A stretch of 64,000 bases of DNA from Planctomycetota bacterium (GCA_016716265.1 JADJWQ010000006.1:558001-622000); one strand, 5' to 3'; counted from the first letter of the stretch, positions 33,586 to 43,172 are shown. Made by a program: numbers and translations. Notes: generated by a model from the letters alone, not told the origin.

Positions 33586-34548
33586 TCAGTCGCTGCCGAC
33601 GGCCGGTCGGGTCCACACTTCGCACGTGCCGTCGGCGGCCCGCAGGACCATCTGCTGCACGGTGATCTCCCAGCGGATCGCCGGATCGTCGAGGATGGAG
33701 CGCAGCGCCGGGACGGTCGGGGGCGCGCCCTCCGCGAGCCGGGCGACGGCGCGGTCGTAGCGGCTGCACGCGGTGGCGCCGAGCTCGGCGAAGTCCCGGG
33801 TCGCCGCGTCCAGGGCGCGGTAGTCGTTGGTCACGGCGAGCACGCCGTTCTCCGCGAGCCGCACCTCGGCACGGAGCGGCGTGCGCTCGATGACGGCGAG
33901 TTCGCCACGGCGCGCGCCGGTGACGAGCAGCAGGCAGTCCGCGAGCACCGGAACGTCGCGGAGCATGTCGACCGCCGCGGCGAAGTCCACCGCGCGGTCG
34001 AGGGCCTCGCGGAGCACGAAACCGGTCGGGCGTGCGAGCACCCGCGGCTCGCCGCTGACGACGGCGTTCAGGGTGACCGCGAACCGACCCGGTGCGACTC
34101 CGGACAAGGCAGCGACGAAACCCGGCCAGCCGATGGTCGTGAAGCGCACGGCGCCGCCACGCACGAAATCGAGCACGAGCGTGTGCCGCCGCAGCAGGCC
34201 CTGCGGGTCCTCCCAGTCGAGGTTGCGCGCGTGCCAGGGTCCGTCGGGGGCATCGACGCCGACCGCAGTGCAGGCGATCGAGTCGATCACGACGTCGTAG
34301 TACGCGTTCACCAGGATCAGCTCGTGCACCGGCCGCCCGACCAGCGCTGCGAGCGCCATGAGCTCGTCGAGCTCGTCCCGGCGCAGCACGCGCTCGGCGC
34401 CGGCCAGCACGTCACCCGCGGCCAGCTCGATCCCGGCGGGCTCGAGGTGGGCCGCGATCAGCGCGCGGATCGTGGCCACGAACGGCCGGAACACCTCCAT
34501 GCGCCGGCCGGCGGGGAGGTCGAGGTCGACGCGCACGCGCTCGTGCAT
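33586..34548 (-). CDS. Acid ceramidase/NAAA-like N-terminal-nucleophile hydrolase
   Basis: A 320-residue protein. ACTAVGVDAPDGPWHARNLDWE matches the nucleophile region of the acid ceramidase / N-acylethanolamine amidase family, in which the Cys becomes N-terminal after self-cleavage and the HARNLDW motif lines the pocket. Upstream residues (about 1-90) would form the alpha subunit; DELMALAALVGRPVHELILVNAYYD precedes the Cys. The family hydrolyses N-acyl bonds, so an amide substrate is likely. There is no signal peptide. The thioredoxin-like lipoprotein gene ends 34 bases upstream, separated by an inverted repeat. Confidence 0.75.
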   Translation of the reverse strand: MHERVRVDLDLPAGRRMEVFRPFVATIRALIAAHLEPAGIELAAGDVLAGAERVLRRDELDELMALAALVGRPVHELILVNAYYDVVIDSIACTAVGVDAPDGPWHARNLDWEDPQGLLRRHTLVLDFVRGGAVRFTTIGWPGFVAALSGVAPGRFAVTLNAVVSGEPRVLARPTGFVLREALDRAVDFAAAVDMLRDVPVLADCLLLVTGARRGELAVIERTPLRAEVRLAENGVLAVTNDYRALDAATRDFAELGATACSRYDRAVARLAEGAPPTVPALRSILDDPAIRWEITVQQMVLRAADGTCEVWTRPAVGSD

Positions 34549-34556
34549 GTCCGTCA

Positions 34557-34580
34557 CTTCACATCCGTGCCGATGTGAAG
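34557..34580. repeat. 24-bp inverted repeat between two minus-strand genes
   Basis: Perfect 9-base arms CTTCACATC and GATGTGAAG flank CGTGCC. It lies just after the stop of the lipoprotein gene and nine bases before the start of the NAAA-like gene. With no following T run it may be an operator or an RNA hairpin over the translation start rather than a terminator. Confidence 0.5.
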
Positions 34581-34582
34581 CC

Positions 34583-35182
34583 TCAGCGGAAGTCGGCGAT
34601 CTGGCAGCCGACCGCCGGGGTGTTGTCGGGAAGGGGCGGGTCGCCGCGGAGGGCGGCGTCGAGAGCGGCGCGGAGGTCACGGTGGTTCGGCTCGGGGCGG
34701 CGGCTGCCGAGGCGGCCGAAGCGATCGTCGATGCGGCCGCGGTAGAGCTGGGCACCGGTGTGGTCGTGCAGCGACGCCTCGGGGGTGATCGTCGCGCCGG
34801 TCGCCGCCACCAGCCGGTGCTCGGGGTCCAGCAGCAGCGCCGCGGTCAACCCGTGGTCGCGGGCGTGTGCGGTAGCGGTCGCCGCGTCGACGTCGGGATC
34901 GACGTGCACCAGGAACAGGCGGACCGGTCGATCCGCGTAGTCGCGGACGATCGACTCGATCTCGGGCGAGTAGTTGTTGGCGATCGGACAATCGACGGTC
35001 ACGAAGATCAGACAATGGAGCCAGCCCGGCGCTGGCCCGAGCGGCGTGACCGCTTCTCCGGCGACCGTGCGGAACTCGAGCGGAGCGGTGGCCGCCGACC
35101 CGTCCGGTGCGGCGCGCTGTCCGCACGCAGCGATCGCGAGCAGCAGCGCGAGCGCCGAGGCGCGCCGCACCGAGTCAACCAC
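34583..35182 (-). CDS. Thioredoxin-fold lipoprotein (redoxin-like)
   Basis: A 199-residue protein. The lipobox LAIAAC ends at Cys20, so it should be a lipoprotein facing the periplasm. The body is a thioredoxin-fold domain with FVTVDCPIANNYSPEI in place of the CxxC motif: a single Cys followed by Pro, as in the redoxin-like proteins common in Planctomycetes. The C-terminus carries a second Cys in VGCQIADFR that could pair with it. The start is GTG at 35182. Reducing or redox-sensing activity is likely; the partner is unknown. Confidence 0.75.
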   Translation of the reverse strand: MVDSVRRASALALLLAIAACGQRAAPDGSAATAPLEFRTVAGEAVTPLGPAPGWLHCLIFVTVDCPIANNYSPEIESIVRDYADRPVRLFLVHVDPDVDAATATAHARDHGLTAALLLDPEHRLVAATGATITPEASLHDHTGAQLYRGRIDDRFGRLGSRRPEPNHRDLRAALDAALRGDPPLPDNTPAVGCQIADFR

Positions 35183-35496
35183 CCCGGCGGCCTCCGGTCG
35201 GCCGCACCTCGGACGTGGTCGGCGCGACGTGCCCGCAGGACGTCACGGGTGCCGGTCCGAGCGTGGACACGACGGACGATGCGAAGCCGGCGCAGCGCGC
35301 CAGCACCCTCGCAATGGTGAGCATGGTCGACGGCCGGGACGATACCGACTGCGGCACCGGCAGAGGATAGCCTTCGCGACTCCGGCCGGCGGGTGGCAGC
35401 TCTCCCCACACGGTTCGAGCTTCGTGGCGAGACACCGCCGCCCGACCCCGCGATGATCCACTCGATCCACCCGCGTCCAGCTCCGGAATCCTCGCC
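35183..35496. other. Divergent intergenic region
   Basis: About 310 bases between the lipoprotein gene and the sulfatase gene, which point away from each other. Promoters for both should lie here, but I cannot identify clear -35/-10 boxes or a repeat. Short open frames have shadow composition. Confidence 0.5.
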
Positions 35497-37044
35497 ATGC
35501 CGCATCGCTCTGCCGTCCCGCTCGCGCTGCTCGCGATCGTCGCCTCGATCACCGCCTGGTCCGCCGCCGCCATCGCCCAGGCGCCGGCACGGCGGCCACC
35601 GAACATCGTCGTGATCCTCGCGGACGACCTCGGCTACGGCGATCTCGGGGTGCAGGGCTGCCGCGACGTCGCGACGCCGCACATCGACTCGATCGCCGCC
35701 GATGGCGTGCGCTTCACCGACGGCTACGTGACCTGCCCGGTCTGCGCGCCGACGCGCGCGGGACTGCTGACCGGTCGCTACCAGCAGCGGTTCGGCCTGG
35801 AGCTCAACCCCGGCCCCGAGGCGAGCGCAGCCGCGAACTACGGGCTGCCGCGCGACCAGCCGACGCTCGCCGAGCGGCTGCGCGCCGGCACCGGCGACCT
35901 CCACTGGGCCACCGGCATGGTCGGCAAGTGGCACCTCGGCTACCAACGCGAGCTGCAGCCGATGAGCCGCGGCTTCGAGTCGTTCTTCGGCTTCCTCAGC
36001 GGCGCGAACGACTACCTGAAGGCGCGCGAATCGACTCCGATCCTGCGCGGGTTCGAGCCGGTCGAGGAGACCGACTACCTGACGACGGCATTCGCTCGCG
36101 AGGCGGTCGCGTTCATCGATGCGCACCACGAGCGACCGTTCTTCCTCTACGTGCCGTTCAACGCGGTGCACGCTCCATTGCAGGCCCGCGACGAGGACCG
36201 CGCGCGATTCCCCGATGTCACCGCACCGAAGCGCCTGACCTACGCCGCGATGCTCGCCGCCCTCGACGACGCCGTCGGCGCGATCCTCGGCGCGCTCGCG
36301 GAGCATGGGCTCGAGAAGGACACGCTCGTCGTGTTCCTGTCGGACAATGGCGGCCCGACCCAGCAGACGACGTCGCGCAACGACCCGCTGCGCGGTGTCA
36401 AGGGCCAGGTCTTCGAGGGCGGCATCCGCATTCCGTTCCTGATGCGCTGGCCCGGTACGCTGCCCGCCGGTCGCGTCGAGCACCGGCCGGTGATCTCGCT
36501 GGACGTCGTGCCGACCGTGCTCGCCGCCGCCGGCGTGCCCGTCCGCGACGGTCCGGACCTCGACGGGGTCGACCTGCTGCCGTTCCTCACCGGGCCGCGC
36601 GACGACCGCCCGCACGAGACCCTGTTCTGGCGCTTCGGAGCGCAGTCCGCGGTGCGCCACGGCGATCTGAAGCTCGTACGGCGCGACGACACGACCGCGC
36701 TGTTCGACCTCGCCGCCGACATCGGCGAAGCGCACGACCTCGCGGCCGAACGGCCGGATGACGTCGCGGCATTGAGCGAGGCGTTCGCCGCATGGGAGAC
36801 GGGCACGATGGCGGCGCGCTGGGTGCGCAGCGCGCGCGCCCGCCAGGGTGGACAGCCCGCCCCCGCGCGGCCTCGCAATCTCGACGCGCTCGAGAACGGT
36901 TTCGACCGGCTCGACCGCGACGGCGACGGCCGCCTGTCGCGCGAGGAGGCCGCGCGTTACCCGCGCCTGTTCCGGCAGCTCGACGCCGATGGCGACGGCT
37001 TCCTCACGCGCGACGAGCTGCGCCGGCGCGACCAGGCGCGCTGA
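35497..37044 (+). CDS. Secreted sulfatase with C-terminal EF-hands
   Basis: A 515-residue type I sulfatase; the signal peptide ends AIAQ at residue 28. The metal site is LADDLGYGD (Asp43, Asp44). The formylglycine signature is C83-A-P-T-R87 followed by AGLLTGR, so Cys83 must be converted by a formylglycine-generating enzyme. GKWHLG and LSDNGGPT are further family motifs. Residues about 465-510 hold two EF-hand-like calcium loops (DRDGDGRLSREE, DADGDGFLTRDE). It removes sulfate esters from sugars, probably marine polysaccharides. Three sulfotransferase genes follow within a few kilobases. Confidence 0.92.
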   Translation: MPHRSAVPLALLAIVASITAWSAAAIAQAPARRPPNIVVILADDLGYGDLGVQGCRDVATPHIDSIAADGVRFTDGYVTCPVCAPTRAGLLTGRYQQRFGLELNPGPEASAAANYGLPRDQPTLAERLRAGTGDLHWATGMVGKWHLGYQRELQPMSRGFESFFGFLSGANDYLKARESTPILRGFEPVEETDYLTTAFAREAVAFIDAHHERPFFLYVPFNAVHAPLQARDEDRARFPDVTAPKRLTYAAMLAALDDAVGAILGALAEHGLEKDTLVVFLSDNGGPTQQTTSRNDPLRGVKGQVFEGGIRIPFLMRWPGTLPAGRVEHRPVISLDVVPTVLAAAGVPVRDGPDLDGVDLLPFLTGPRDDRPHETLFWRFGAQSAVRHGDLKLVRRDDTTALFDLAADIGEAHDLAAERPDDVAALSEAFAAWETGTMAARWVRSARARQGGQPAPARPRNLDALENGFDRLDRDGDGRLSREEAARYPRLFRQLDADGDGFLTRDELRRRDQAR

Positions 37045-37063
37045 CCGGGCGCGGGAACACGGC

Positions 37064-37552
37064 TCAACGCACCACGATCTCGAGCGCCGGCCCGAACGCG
37101 AAGGCGCCGGAGTTCGACATTCCGATCGACTGCACGCGGAACACGAGGCCGACCGGCGCGACCGCGGGAATCGTCAGGCTCGCGTGCGCGAGGCCCTGGC
37201 CGCACGGCGTCGGCACGATCGGCGGTGCGCTCGTCGAGCCCGACCCGAGCGTGACGAGCGGCGGTGCGAGCAGCAGCACATTGTCGATGCCGCGCACCCG
37301 TGCGCAGGCACCCGGCAACCCGAGCACGATCGCGAACGGCGTGCGCGGCGCCGCGTAGTGGACGAAATTTCGCGTGCTGTTGGCACCGACCGCGCCGGCC
37401 GGGAACGGCTGGCAGCCGACCGGCCCGCAGATCTGGCCGTAGATCACGGTGAGCAGGCCCCCGTCGGAGGTCAGCCCGACGTCCTGGGCCTGGGCGAACG
37501 CCGGCGCCGCGAGCACGGCGGCGAGCGAGACGGCGAGCAACGAGCGCATCAT
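37064..37552 (-). CDS. Small secreted hypothetical protein
   Basis: A 162-residue exported protein; the signal peptide ends PAFAQ. The mature part is beta-rich (GLLTVIYGQICGPVGCQPF, NFVHYAAPRTPFAIVLGLPG, AHASLTIPAVAPVGLVFRVQSIG) with two close Cys pairs. The closing GLVFRVQSIG stretch resembles ends of other small secreted proteins of this kind. Function is unknown. It is convergent with the sulfatase, 19 bases apart. Confidence 0.6.
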   Translation of the reverse strand: MMRSLLAVSLAAVLAAPAFAQAQDVGLTSDGGLLTVIYGQICGPVGCQPFPAGAVGANSTRNFVHYAAPRTPFAIVLGLPGACARVRGIDNVLLLAPPLVTLGSGSTSAPPIVPTPCGQGLAHASLTIPAVAPVGLVFRVQSIGMSNSGAFAFGPALEIVVR

Positions 37553-38072
37553 GGAGTTCCTCGATGATCCGGCACGCTGGCAGGTGCGCGCCGGGGTTCA
37601 GTGTACCGGCCGACATGCCCGCCTGCGCGACGGGCGCGGTCCCGCGCGGTTGCGGAGACTTGCCCGCCTCGGCGGCCCACTGGCGCCGCGCGCCGTGGAG
37701 CGCGTGCCAGCGGACGCGTACGCGGGCGGGGTGAACGGGGTCATGGACGCCTACCGCGACCGCGGGAGGTCCGGGAGGGCTGGTCACGCTCGGGTCGGAA
37801 CCACGACGTCTGGGCGACGGCGTCGGTCGCCACGTGCGACGAGCGCGCGGCCTGCCCCGACGACTGCAGCAGCCCACCAGCGGGCGGTGTGAAGCCGGAC
37901 TCGATGCCGCGCCCGGGGCGCCTCCGCGCCCGACGCGCTCGGCGACGGGTCGCGATCGACTGAACCCGGCGTGCGGTGCGAGCCGATCCACGATCGAGAC
38001 GAGTGCGTTACCCGCTGCGGGTGAACTCGAACTCGCGAGTAGCTACAGTCCCGGCGGCCCCTCGGAGACGAG
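37553..38072. other. Divergent intergenic region before the glycan cluster
   Basis: About 520 bases between the small secreted protein and the first glycosyltransferase. Near the right end there are two small palindromes, ACCCGCTGCGGGT (38010-38022) and ACTCGCGAGT (38031-38040), 50 and 32 bases before the start codon. They could be operator sites. No gene is supported; the open frames are shadows. Confidence 0.45.
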
Positions 38073-39143
38073 ATGCGAATCCGGCTGATCTACAACCACA
38101 TCACGCACCACGCTCGCCTGTCCGGCTACGACATGATGGCTCGCTACACGCTGGGCGATGCCTACGAGACCGGACCCGTCTACCGGTTCGCCAAGAAGTA
38201 CGTGACGTGGAAGCGGCTCGAGAAGTACCGCGTCTACCACACGCCCTGGTACGGGGGCGACAAGATGCGGCGTGAGCTCGAGGTGATCGTCAGGAACTTC
38301 CTGCCGCGCAAGACGCTGACGCATTTCTACTACGCCGAGAACGACCTGCGGATGGCCTCGACGTGCCGCTTCCGCTGGAACAACAAAGTCGTCGGGTCCT
38401 TCCACCAGCCACCCGAGTTCCTCGACAAGCACGTCGAGGACAAGACCTACATCCGCCGGGCCGACGCGGTCGTTGTGGTCGCGCGGTCGCAGGTCGACTA
38501 CATGGCGCAGTTCCTGCCGCGCGACCGGATCTTCGTCGTGCCACACGGCATCCACGTGCAGTACTGGTCGCCCGACCCGAGCGTCCCGCGCGACGACCCG
38601 CCGTCGTTCGTCTTCGTCGGCTGGTGGCTGCGCGATCTCGACCTCACGAAGGCGGCGATCCACCGCTGTGCCGAAGTCGGTCTACCGGCACGCTTCAAGA
38701 TCGTCACGGCGCAGGAGAACCACGAGCACCTGCGCGATCTGCCGAACACCGACCTGCTGTCGGGGATCGACGACGACCAGCTCCTCGACGCGTACCGCCG
38801 CGCCACCGGGCTGTTCCTGCCGCTGAAGATGTCGACGGCCAACAACGCGATCCTGGAGTCGATGGCCTGCGGCACGCCGGTGATCTCCACGCGGACCGGT
38901 GGCATACCCGAGTACGTCGATCCGAGCGCCGGCATCCTGGTCGAGCCGGGCGACGTTGACGGCGCCGTGGACGCGATCCGGCGGCTCTGTGAGGACCGCG
39001 AGCTCGTCGCGCGGCTCGGCGCAGGCGGCCGCCGCCGCGCGGAATCGCTGTACGCCTGGGAGGTCGTCGGCGAGCTGATGAACGACGGCTACCGCCGGAT
39101 CCTCGGCATTCGCCAGCCCGAGAAGAACGTCTCGGCAGTCTAG
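38073..39143 (+). CDS. Glycosyltransferase family 4
   Basis: A 356-residue GT-B enzyme. The second half carries the family signature: VGWWLRDLDLTKAA in the nucleotide-sugar region, then TANNAILESMACGTPVISTRTGGIPEYVD, the Glu-x7-Glu type motif that holds the donor sugar. The N-terminal half is short and lacks the usual GG motif near the start, with YNHITHHARLSGYD in its place. The reaction is transfer of a sugar to a lipid-linked or polysaccharide acceptor; neither substrate can be named. It is the first gene of the 38-50.6 kb glycan cluster. Confidence 0.85.
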   Translation: MRIRLIYNHITHHARLSGYDMMARYTLGDAYETGPVYRFAKKYVTWKRLEKYRVYHTPWYGGDKMRRELEVIVRNFLPRKTLTHFYYAENDLRMASTCRFRWNNKVVGSFHQPPEFLDKHVEDKTYIRRADAVVVVARSQVDYMAQFLPRDRIFVVPHGIHVQYWSPDPSVPRDDPPSFVFVGWWLRDLDLTKAAIHRCAEVGLPARFKIVTAQENHEHLRDLPNTDLLSGIDDDQLLDAYRRATGLFLPLKMSTANNAILESMACGTPVISTRTGGIPEYVDPSAGILVEPGDVDGAVDAIRRLCEDRELVARLGAGGRRRAESLYAWEVVGELMNDGYRRILGIRQPEKNVSAV

Positions 39144-39302
39144 ACTCTCACCCGGCCCGCGCGCCTGGCTTCGGCTGCGGCCATTCGGCACCCACACACC
39201 AGCGCGCGGGGCGATACTCCACTCGACCTTCCTGGACGGTCGTCCCGCGGGCGGCCGTCCGATCCGCGACGCGCGGCCGCTGCGCCGGCCGCGACCCTGG
39301 CC

Positions 39303-40241
39303 ATGCGCAAACCCTCGCCCGACGATCCCTCCGCGCACGAGGACATCTTCGATCCCTACGCGCTGCGCCGCGCTCTCGCCGAGCCACACCTGTCGCCCGC
39401 ATTGCAGGAGTGGACGACCGCGATCCGCGCCGGCTCGCAGTGTCCCGCAGTGTTCGTCTGCGGCGTGATGGTGCGCTCGGGGACCTCGCTCGTCACGAAC
39501 CTGATGGCGCTCCACCCGGACCTGTTCCGGCACCCGCGGGACGTCTGGGAGCTGCCGATCCTGCGGCAGATCGGCCACCTCGAGACACTGTCCAGGGACT
39601 TCTTCAAGGCCTACGAGCAGAACCGCGAGAGGCTCGGCGAGCACGACCTGATCGGTCTGCTGGGCACGGCGATCCTCGCGTTCCTGCAGGCTGCGGTCGA
39701 GCCGGGCGTTCGCATCCTGCTGACGCACCCGGGCGCGCACTACATCGACTACTTCTTCACGATGTTCCCGCACGAGCAGCTGCTGCTGCTGATGCGGGAC
39801 GGCCGCGACGTGGTCGAGTCCGCGCACAAGACCTGGCCCGAATGGAAGTTCGAGCAGATCTGCGAGAGCTGGGCCGGCAATGCGGACATCATGCTGCGCT
39901 GCAGGGACCGCTTCACCGGCGAAGGTCGACCGGTCTTCTACGGCCGCTACGAGGACGCGCTCGAGGAGCCGCAGGAGTTCGTGCGCCGCGCCTGCCCGGT
40001 GTTCGGTCTCGATCCCGAGACCTACCCGTATCCGTACATCGACACCCACATCCCGGTGAAGGGCTCGTCGAGCTTCGAGTCGGTGCGCCGCGGGATCTGG
40101 GAGCGCCGCCAGCGCGACCCGAACTTCAAGCCGCGTGGCCGCTGGGCCAAGGAGTGGACCGACGAGCAGAAGCGCGTCTTCAAGCGCATTGCCGGCAAGG
40201 CGCTGATCGACGCCGGCTACGAGTCGGACCTCGACTGGTGA
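39303..40241 (+). CDS. Sulfotransferase family protein 1
   Basis: A 312-residue PAPS-dependent sulfotransferase. VMVRSGTSLVTNLMALHP is the 5'-phosphosulfate loop, and LLMRDGRDVVESAHKTWPEW is the 3'-phosphate-binding segment with the usual Arg and Ser. TWAEW-type aromatic residues and a late FKRIAGKALIDAGY helix follow. No signal peptide or membrane helix, so it acts in the cytoplasm on an acceptor such as an activated glycan. It belongs to a run with two more sulfotransferases on the other strand. Confidence 0.85.
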   Translation: MRKPSPDDPSAHEDIFDPYALRRALAEPHLSPALQEWTTAIRAGSQCPAVFVCGVMVRSGTSLVTNLMALHPDLFRHPRDVWELPILRQIGHLETLSRDFFKAYEQNRERLGEHDLIGLLGTAILAFLQAAVEPGVRILLTHPGAHYIDYFFTMFPHEQLLLLMRDGRDVVESAHKTWPEWKFEQICESWAGNADIMLRCRDRFTGEGRPVFYGRYEDALEEPQEFVRRACPVFGLDPETYPYPYIDTHIPVKGSSSFESVRRGIWERRQRDPNFKPRGRWAKEWTDEQKRVFKRIAGKALIDAGYESDLDW

Positions 40242-40304
40242 GCCGCGCGCCCGATCGACCGGGGCAGCGGGCCGTCGGGACTGCGGACCAGTCGGGACAG
40301 CGGC

Positions 40305-41072
40305 TCAGTCGGGGAAGAACGACAGCCAGCGCGCCAACGACGCCTTGAGCTCGTCGTAGTTCGCGATCGCGTCGCGGAGCGAGTCGGTGCCGGTCTTCTG
40401 ATAGCGCACGGCCAGCTCGACCCCCGTATCCAGCCCGAGGAACCCGACGACCGGCGCCGCGCGACCCGCCGGATCGTCCGCGAGGTCCTCGTAGCAGACC
40501 TCGAGCAGCGGGTGGCCGGCGAACATCGATCGATAGGTCGCCTGCCAGCGCTCCACCTTCAACAGGTCCGCGACCAGCGCGTCGAACTCCAGCTCGATCC
40601 TCGGCAGCTTCGGCTTCTCGACCGCGCTCGACGCCCCCTTGTCGTCGACCGGCTTCTGCCAGCGCCCGGTGACCTCGGCGCGCCGCTTCGACAGGAAGCG
40701 CTCGACCAGGTTGCGGCGGGTCAGATGGACGACGCGCAGCTCGGGGAGCGACAGCAGGAAGTCGCGGACCGCCGGCAGACGATCGGCGTGGTTGTACATC
40801 AGCTTGAAGCCGACGGCGCGGTAGCCCTTCGCGCGGCCCTGCTCGAACACCTGCTCCAGGAAGCCGATCGGATCAGCGTCGCGCCGTGCCGCGAGCTCCG
40901 CGCGCGCGGCCTCCGGCACGAGCGGCCACGGCACGCGGCGCTGCTCGCTCAGGGTCGGATTGAAGAACTCGCCACCGAGCACGATCGCCGGGTGCGAGTC
41001 GAGGAGACCTGCCAGCAGATTGGAGCCCGTGCGCTCCGCTGCCAGGATGATGAAAGGAATCGTGTCGGTCAT
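40305..41072 (-). CDS. Sulfotransferase 2 (Stf0-like)
   Basis: A 255-residue sulfotransferase. FIILAAERTGSNLLAGLLDSHP at the N-terminus is the PAPS 5'-phosphosulfate loop in the form seen in Stf0-type enzymes, and VVHLTRRNLVERFLSKRRAE is the 3'-phosphate motif. LLEVCYEDLADDP and VVGFLGLD continue the family pattern. ATG 41072 is chosen, which places the PAPS loop at residues 6-16; an upstream start would add a non-conserved tail. Acceptor unknown; glycolipid or glycan sulfation is inferred from context. Confidence 0.82.
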   Translation of the reverse strand: MTDTIPFIILAAERTGSNLLAGLLDSHPAIVLGGEFFNPTLSEQRRVPWPLVPEAARAELAARRDADPIGFLEQVFEQGRAKGYRAVGFKLMYNHADRLPAVRDFLLSLPELRVVHLTRRNLVERFLSKRRAEVTGRWQKPVDDKGASSAVEKPKLPRIELEFDALVADLLKVERWQATYRSMFAGHPLLEVCYEDLADDPAGRAAPVVGFLGLDTGVELAVRYQKTGTDSLRDAIANYDELKASLARWLSFFPD

Positions 41073-41097
41073 CGCGATCGGCGGTCGGGGATCCCGT

Positions 41098-42126
41098 TCA
41101 TCGCCACTGCAGGAACTCGTCACTGCCACCCAGTGCCGCTGTGAGCTGTGCGACGGCGACGTCGCTGAGCAGCGGGCTTACTCCCGCCGCGGTGATCGAC
41201 CGCAGCACGTCTGCGGTCGCGTCGCATTGCTCTCGCGTCAACTCCTGGCCGGCTCGCTCCAGCAGCTGCCGGAGCACGGCCGCGGCGAGCGTGGGGCCGC
41301 CCTGCTGCACGAGCGCACGCGCGCGCTGCAGCGAGAACGGTGTCGGTCGGTGCCGGTCGGCGGCCAGGAACCGCTCGGCCGCGTACTGCAGCTCCGACTC
41401 CGCGCTCGCACGCGGCAGCGCATCGACCAGCGCCCGCAGTTCCGCGTAGTCGACGATGTAGTCCCCGGGCGGCGGCGCGACCTTGGAAGGGATGCGGTCC
41501 GCGTACGGCGCCGGGTCGACGCCGAGGAACGCGAACAGCGGATCGAAGTGCCCGGCGGCGATCTCCTGCTCGTAGCGGAGCCTCAGCACGTCGTGCGTCG
41601 CGGCGAGCGTCTCGAGCTGCGCGGTCGTGCGGATCGCGTCGCGCGCGTAGTCGAGCAGCGCCTCGCGGTCGAGCGTGACCATCCGATCGAGCTTCTCGGT
41701 GCGACCCCAGCCGTGCCATTGTCCGGTCGCCTCCGCACGCTTCAGCGAGCCGAACTGCGCGACGAGGTCCTCGCGCTCGACGACGATGATCGCGACGTCG
41801 CGCAGGAATTCGCGCAGCGCGTTGGCGAGGTCGACGGCATGGTCGTGCTTCGCGATGGCGACCTTCAGCCCGATCGCACGCAGCTCACCGCCGCCCCCGG
41901 GCGGCGCGCCGAGCGACGCGAGCGCATCGAACATCGCCGGGATGGCCGCGACCAGCGACGCGTACGGATAGTGGCCGTAGGTGAACAGGCTGAGCCCCTC
42001 GGAGAAGAGATCGACCTTCACCTCGAACGCCGACGTCGACAGCAGCGGATGAGCGTTCAGGACGGCCTGCGTGACGGTCGTGCCACTGCGCTGCTTGCCG
42101 ACGATCAGGAAGCGTCTGGGTGCCAT
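41098..42126 (-). CDS. Sulfotransferase-like protein 3
   Basis: A 342-residue protein. FLIVGKQRSGTTVTQAVLNAHP is the PAPS-binding P-loop-like start of sulfotransferases. IIVVEREDLVAQFGSLKRAEATGQW is the equivalent of the 3'-phosphate motif, and VLRLRYEQEIAAGHFDPLFAFLGVD follows. A C-terminal helical extension of about 110 residues (AERFLAADRHRPTPF, ALVQQGGPTLAAAVLRQLLERAG) is not part of the enzyme fold. It lies 25 bases upstream of sulfotransferase 2 on the same strand, so they are co-transcribed. Confidence 0.78.
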   Translation of the reverse strand: MAPRRFLIVGKQRSGTTVTQAVLNAHPLLSTSAFEVKVDLFSEGLSLFTYGHYPYASLVAAIPAMFDALASLGAPPGGGGELRAIGLKVAIAKHDHAVDLANALREFLRDVAIIVVEREDLVAQFGSLKRAEATGQWHGWGRTEKLDRMVTLDREALLDYARDAIRTTAQLETLAATHDVLRLRYEQEIAAGHFDPLFAFLGVDPAPYADRIPSKVAPPPGDYIVDYAELRALVDALPRASAESELQYAAERFLAADRHRPTPFSLQRARALVQQGGPTLAAAVLRQLLERAGQELTREQCDATADVLRSITAAGVSPLLSDVAVAQLTAALGGSDEFLQWR

Positions 42127-42183
42127 CGTCTGTCTGGCGGCGCCGCCGGGTGCGCGGAGTCGCGCCGGCCCGGTCCGGGGTCC

Positions 42184-43014
42184 TCAGCCGAGGAGCCCCC
42201 TGCAGGCCGGCACGAGCGCCGCTGCGGCGTCCTCGTGCATTTCGGCGCTCGGGTAGTAGTGGTTGTAGAGGAATCCGTCGTCGTGCCGGCGCGTGCCCTC
42301 GACCGGCGCGTCCGCGCGCCACAGTCGCTGCGGCAGCCCGCGTGACGAGATGCACTCGGCGTAGCCGCCCGCGTGCGGCCGGATGGCATCGAGCACGCTG
42401 CGGTTGACCAGCTGTGGGAACCCGCCCATCAGGTCGGCCTTCGACGCGTAGCCCTCCCGGTAGTCCGGCGTGCGCGACGCGAACCAGAACAGCACGGTCC
42501 GCGGACCGATGTCGTCGAGCAGCGCCGCGAACTCGCTGGCGTAGTCGTCCCGGGTCTCCTGCACGAGCCGGGCGACCTCCTCGCGCGGCCGGGTCGCGAG
42601 CAGCTCGTCGAACAGCGGCTCGAGTCGGCCGATCTCGCCGGTCACCCGGTCGCGGCCTCGGATGCCGCCCTCGAGCGTCTCCCAGCGCGAGTTGCTCGCG
42701 CTGCGGCCGGACAGGATCTGGACGACGACGAGCGACGCCCGCCGCAGCACGTCGAGGTAGGCCGGCCGCCGGTAGAAGCGCGGGCCGGCGCCGCCGACCG
42801 CCATGTTCAGCGCGGGCATCCCGAGCGCGTCGCCGACCAGGTCCGGGAACGGTCGCTCGCAGAAGCGCCCGAACGTCTGCGCGGCACCCAGGAACGCGAC
42901 GAACGGCCGCGACAGGTCGACCACCGGGCCGCGCACCGGCCGCGGCAGACCGGGCTCGGTGCGGAGCCGGTAGTCGAACGCCGGGGCGTCGAGAGCCTGG
43001 TAGTAGTCGGACAT
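42184..43014 (-). CDS. DUF6473-like protein
   Basis: A 276-residue cytoplasmic protein. FLGAAQTFGRFCERPFPDLVG near residue 40, ALNMAVGGAGPRFY at about 70, and DDGFLYNHYYPSAEMHEDAAAAL near the end match the pattern I associate with DUF6473 proteins, which often stand beside sulfotransferase or polysaccharide genes. GAAQTFG and GGAGP resemble the Ser/Gly blocks of SGNH hydrolases, so esterase or acyltransferase activity on a glycan is possible but unproven. It precedes the two sulfotransferases on the same strand by 57 bases. Confidence 0.65.
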   Translation of the reverse strand: MSDYYQALDAPAFDYRLRTEPGLPRPVRGPVVDLSRPFVAFLGAAQTFGRFCERPFPDLVGDALGMPALNMAVGGAGPRFYRRPAYLDVLRRASLVVVQILSGRSASNSRWETLEGGIRGRDRVTGEIGRLEPLFDELLATRPREEVARLVQETRDDYASEFAALLDDIGPRTVLFWFASRTPDYREGYASKADLMGGFPQLVNRSVLDAIRPHAGGYAECISSRGLPQRLWRADAPVEGTRRHDDGFLYNHYYPSAEMHEDAAAALVPACRGLLG

Positions 43015-43172
43015 CGAGCGGCGACGGGGCGCGAAGGGCGCGGCGCGCCGATTCTAGGCGGCCCCGCGCAGGGATCGCCACCGAAGTCCGGGTCGTGCGG
43101 TCGCCTGGCCAGGGGCAGCGCCCGTGCGAGCGGCGCGATCGTGCCGCCGCCGCCGGCAGCGTCACGCACGCG

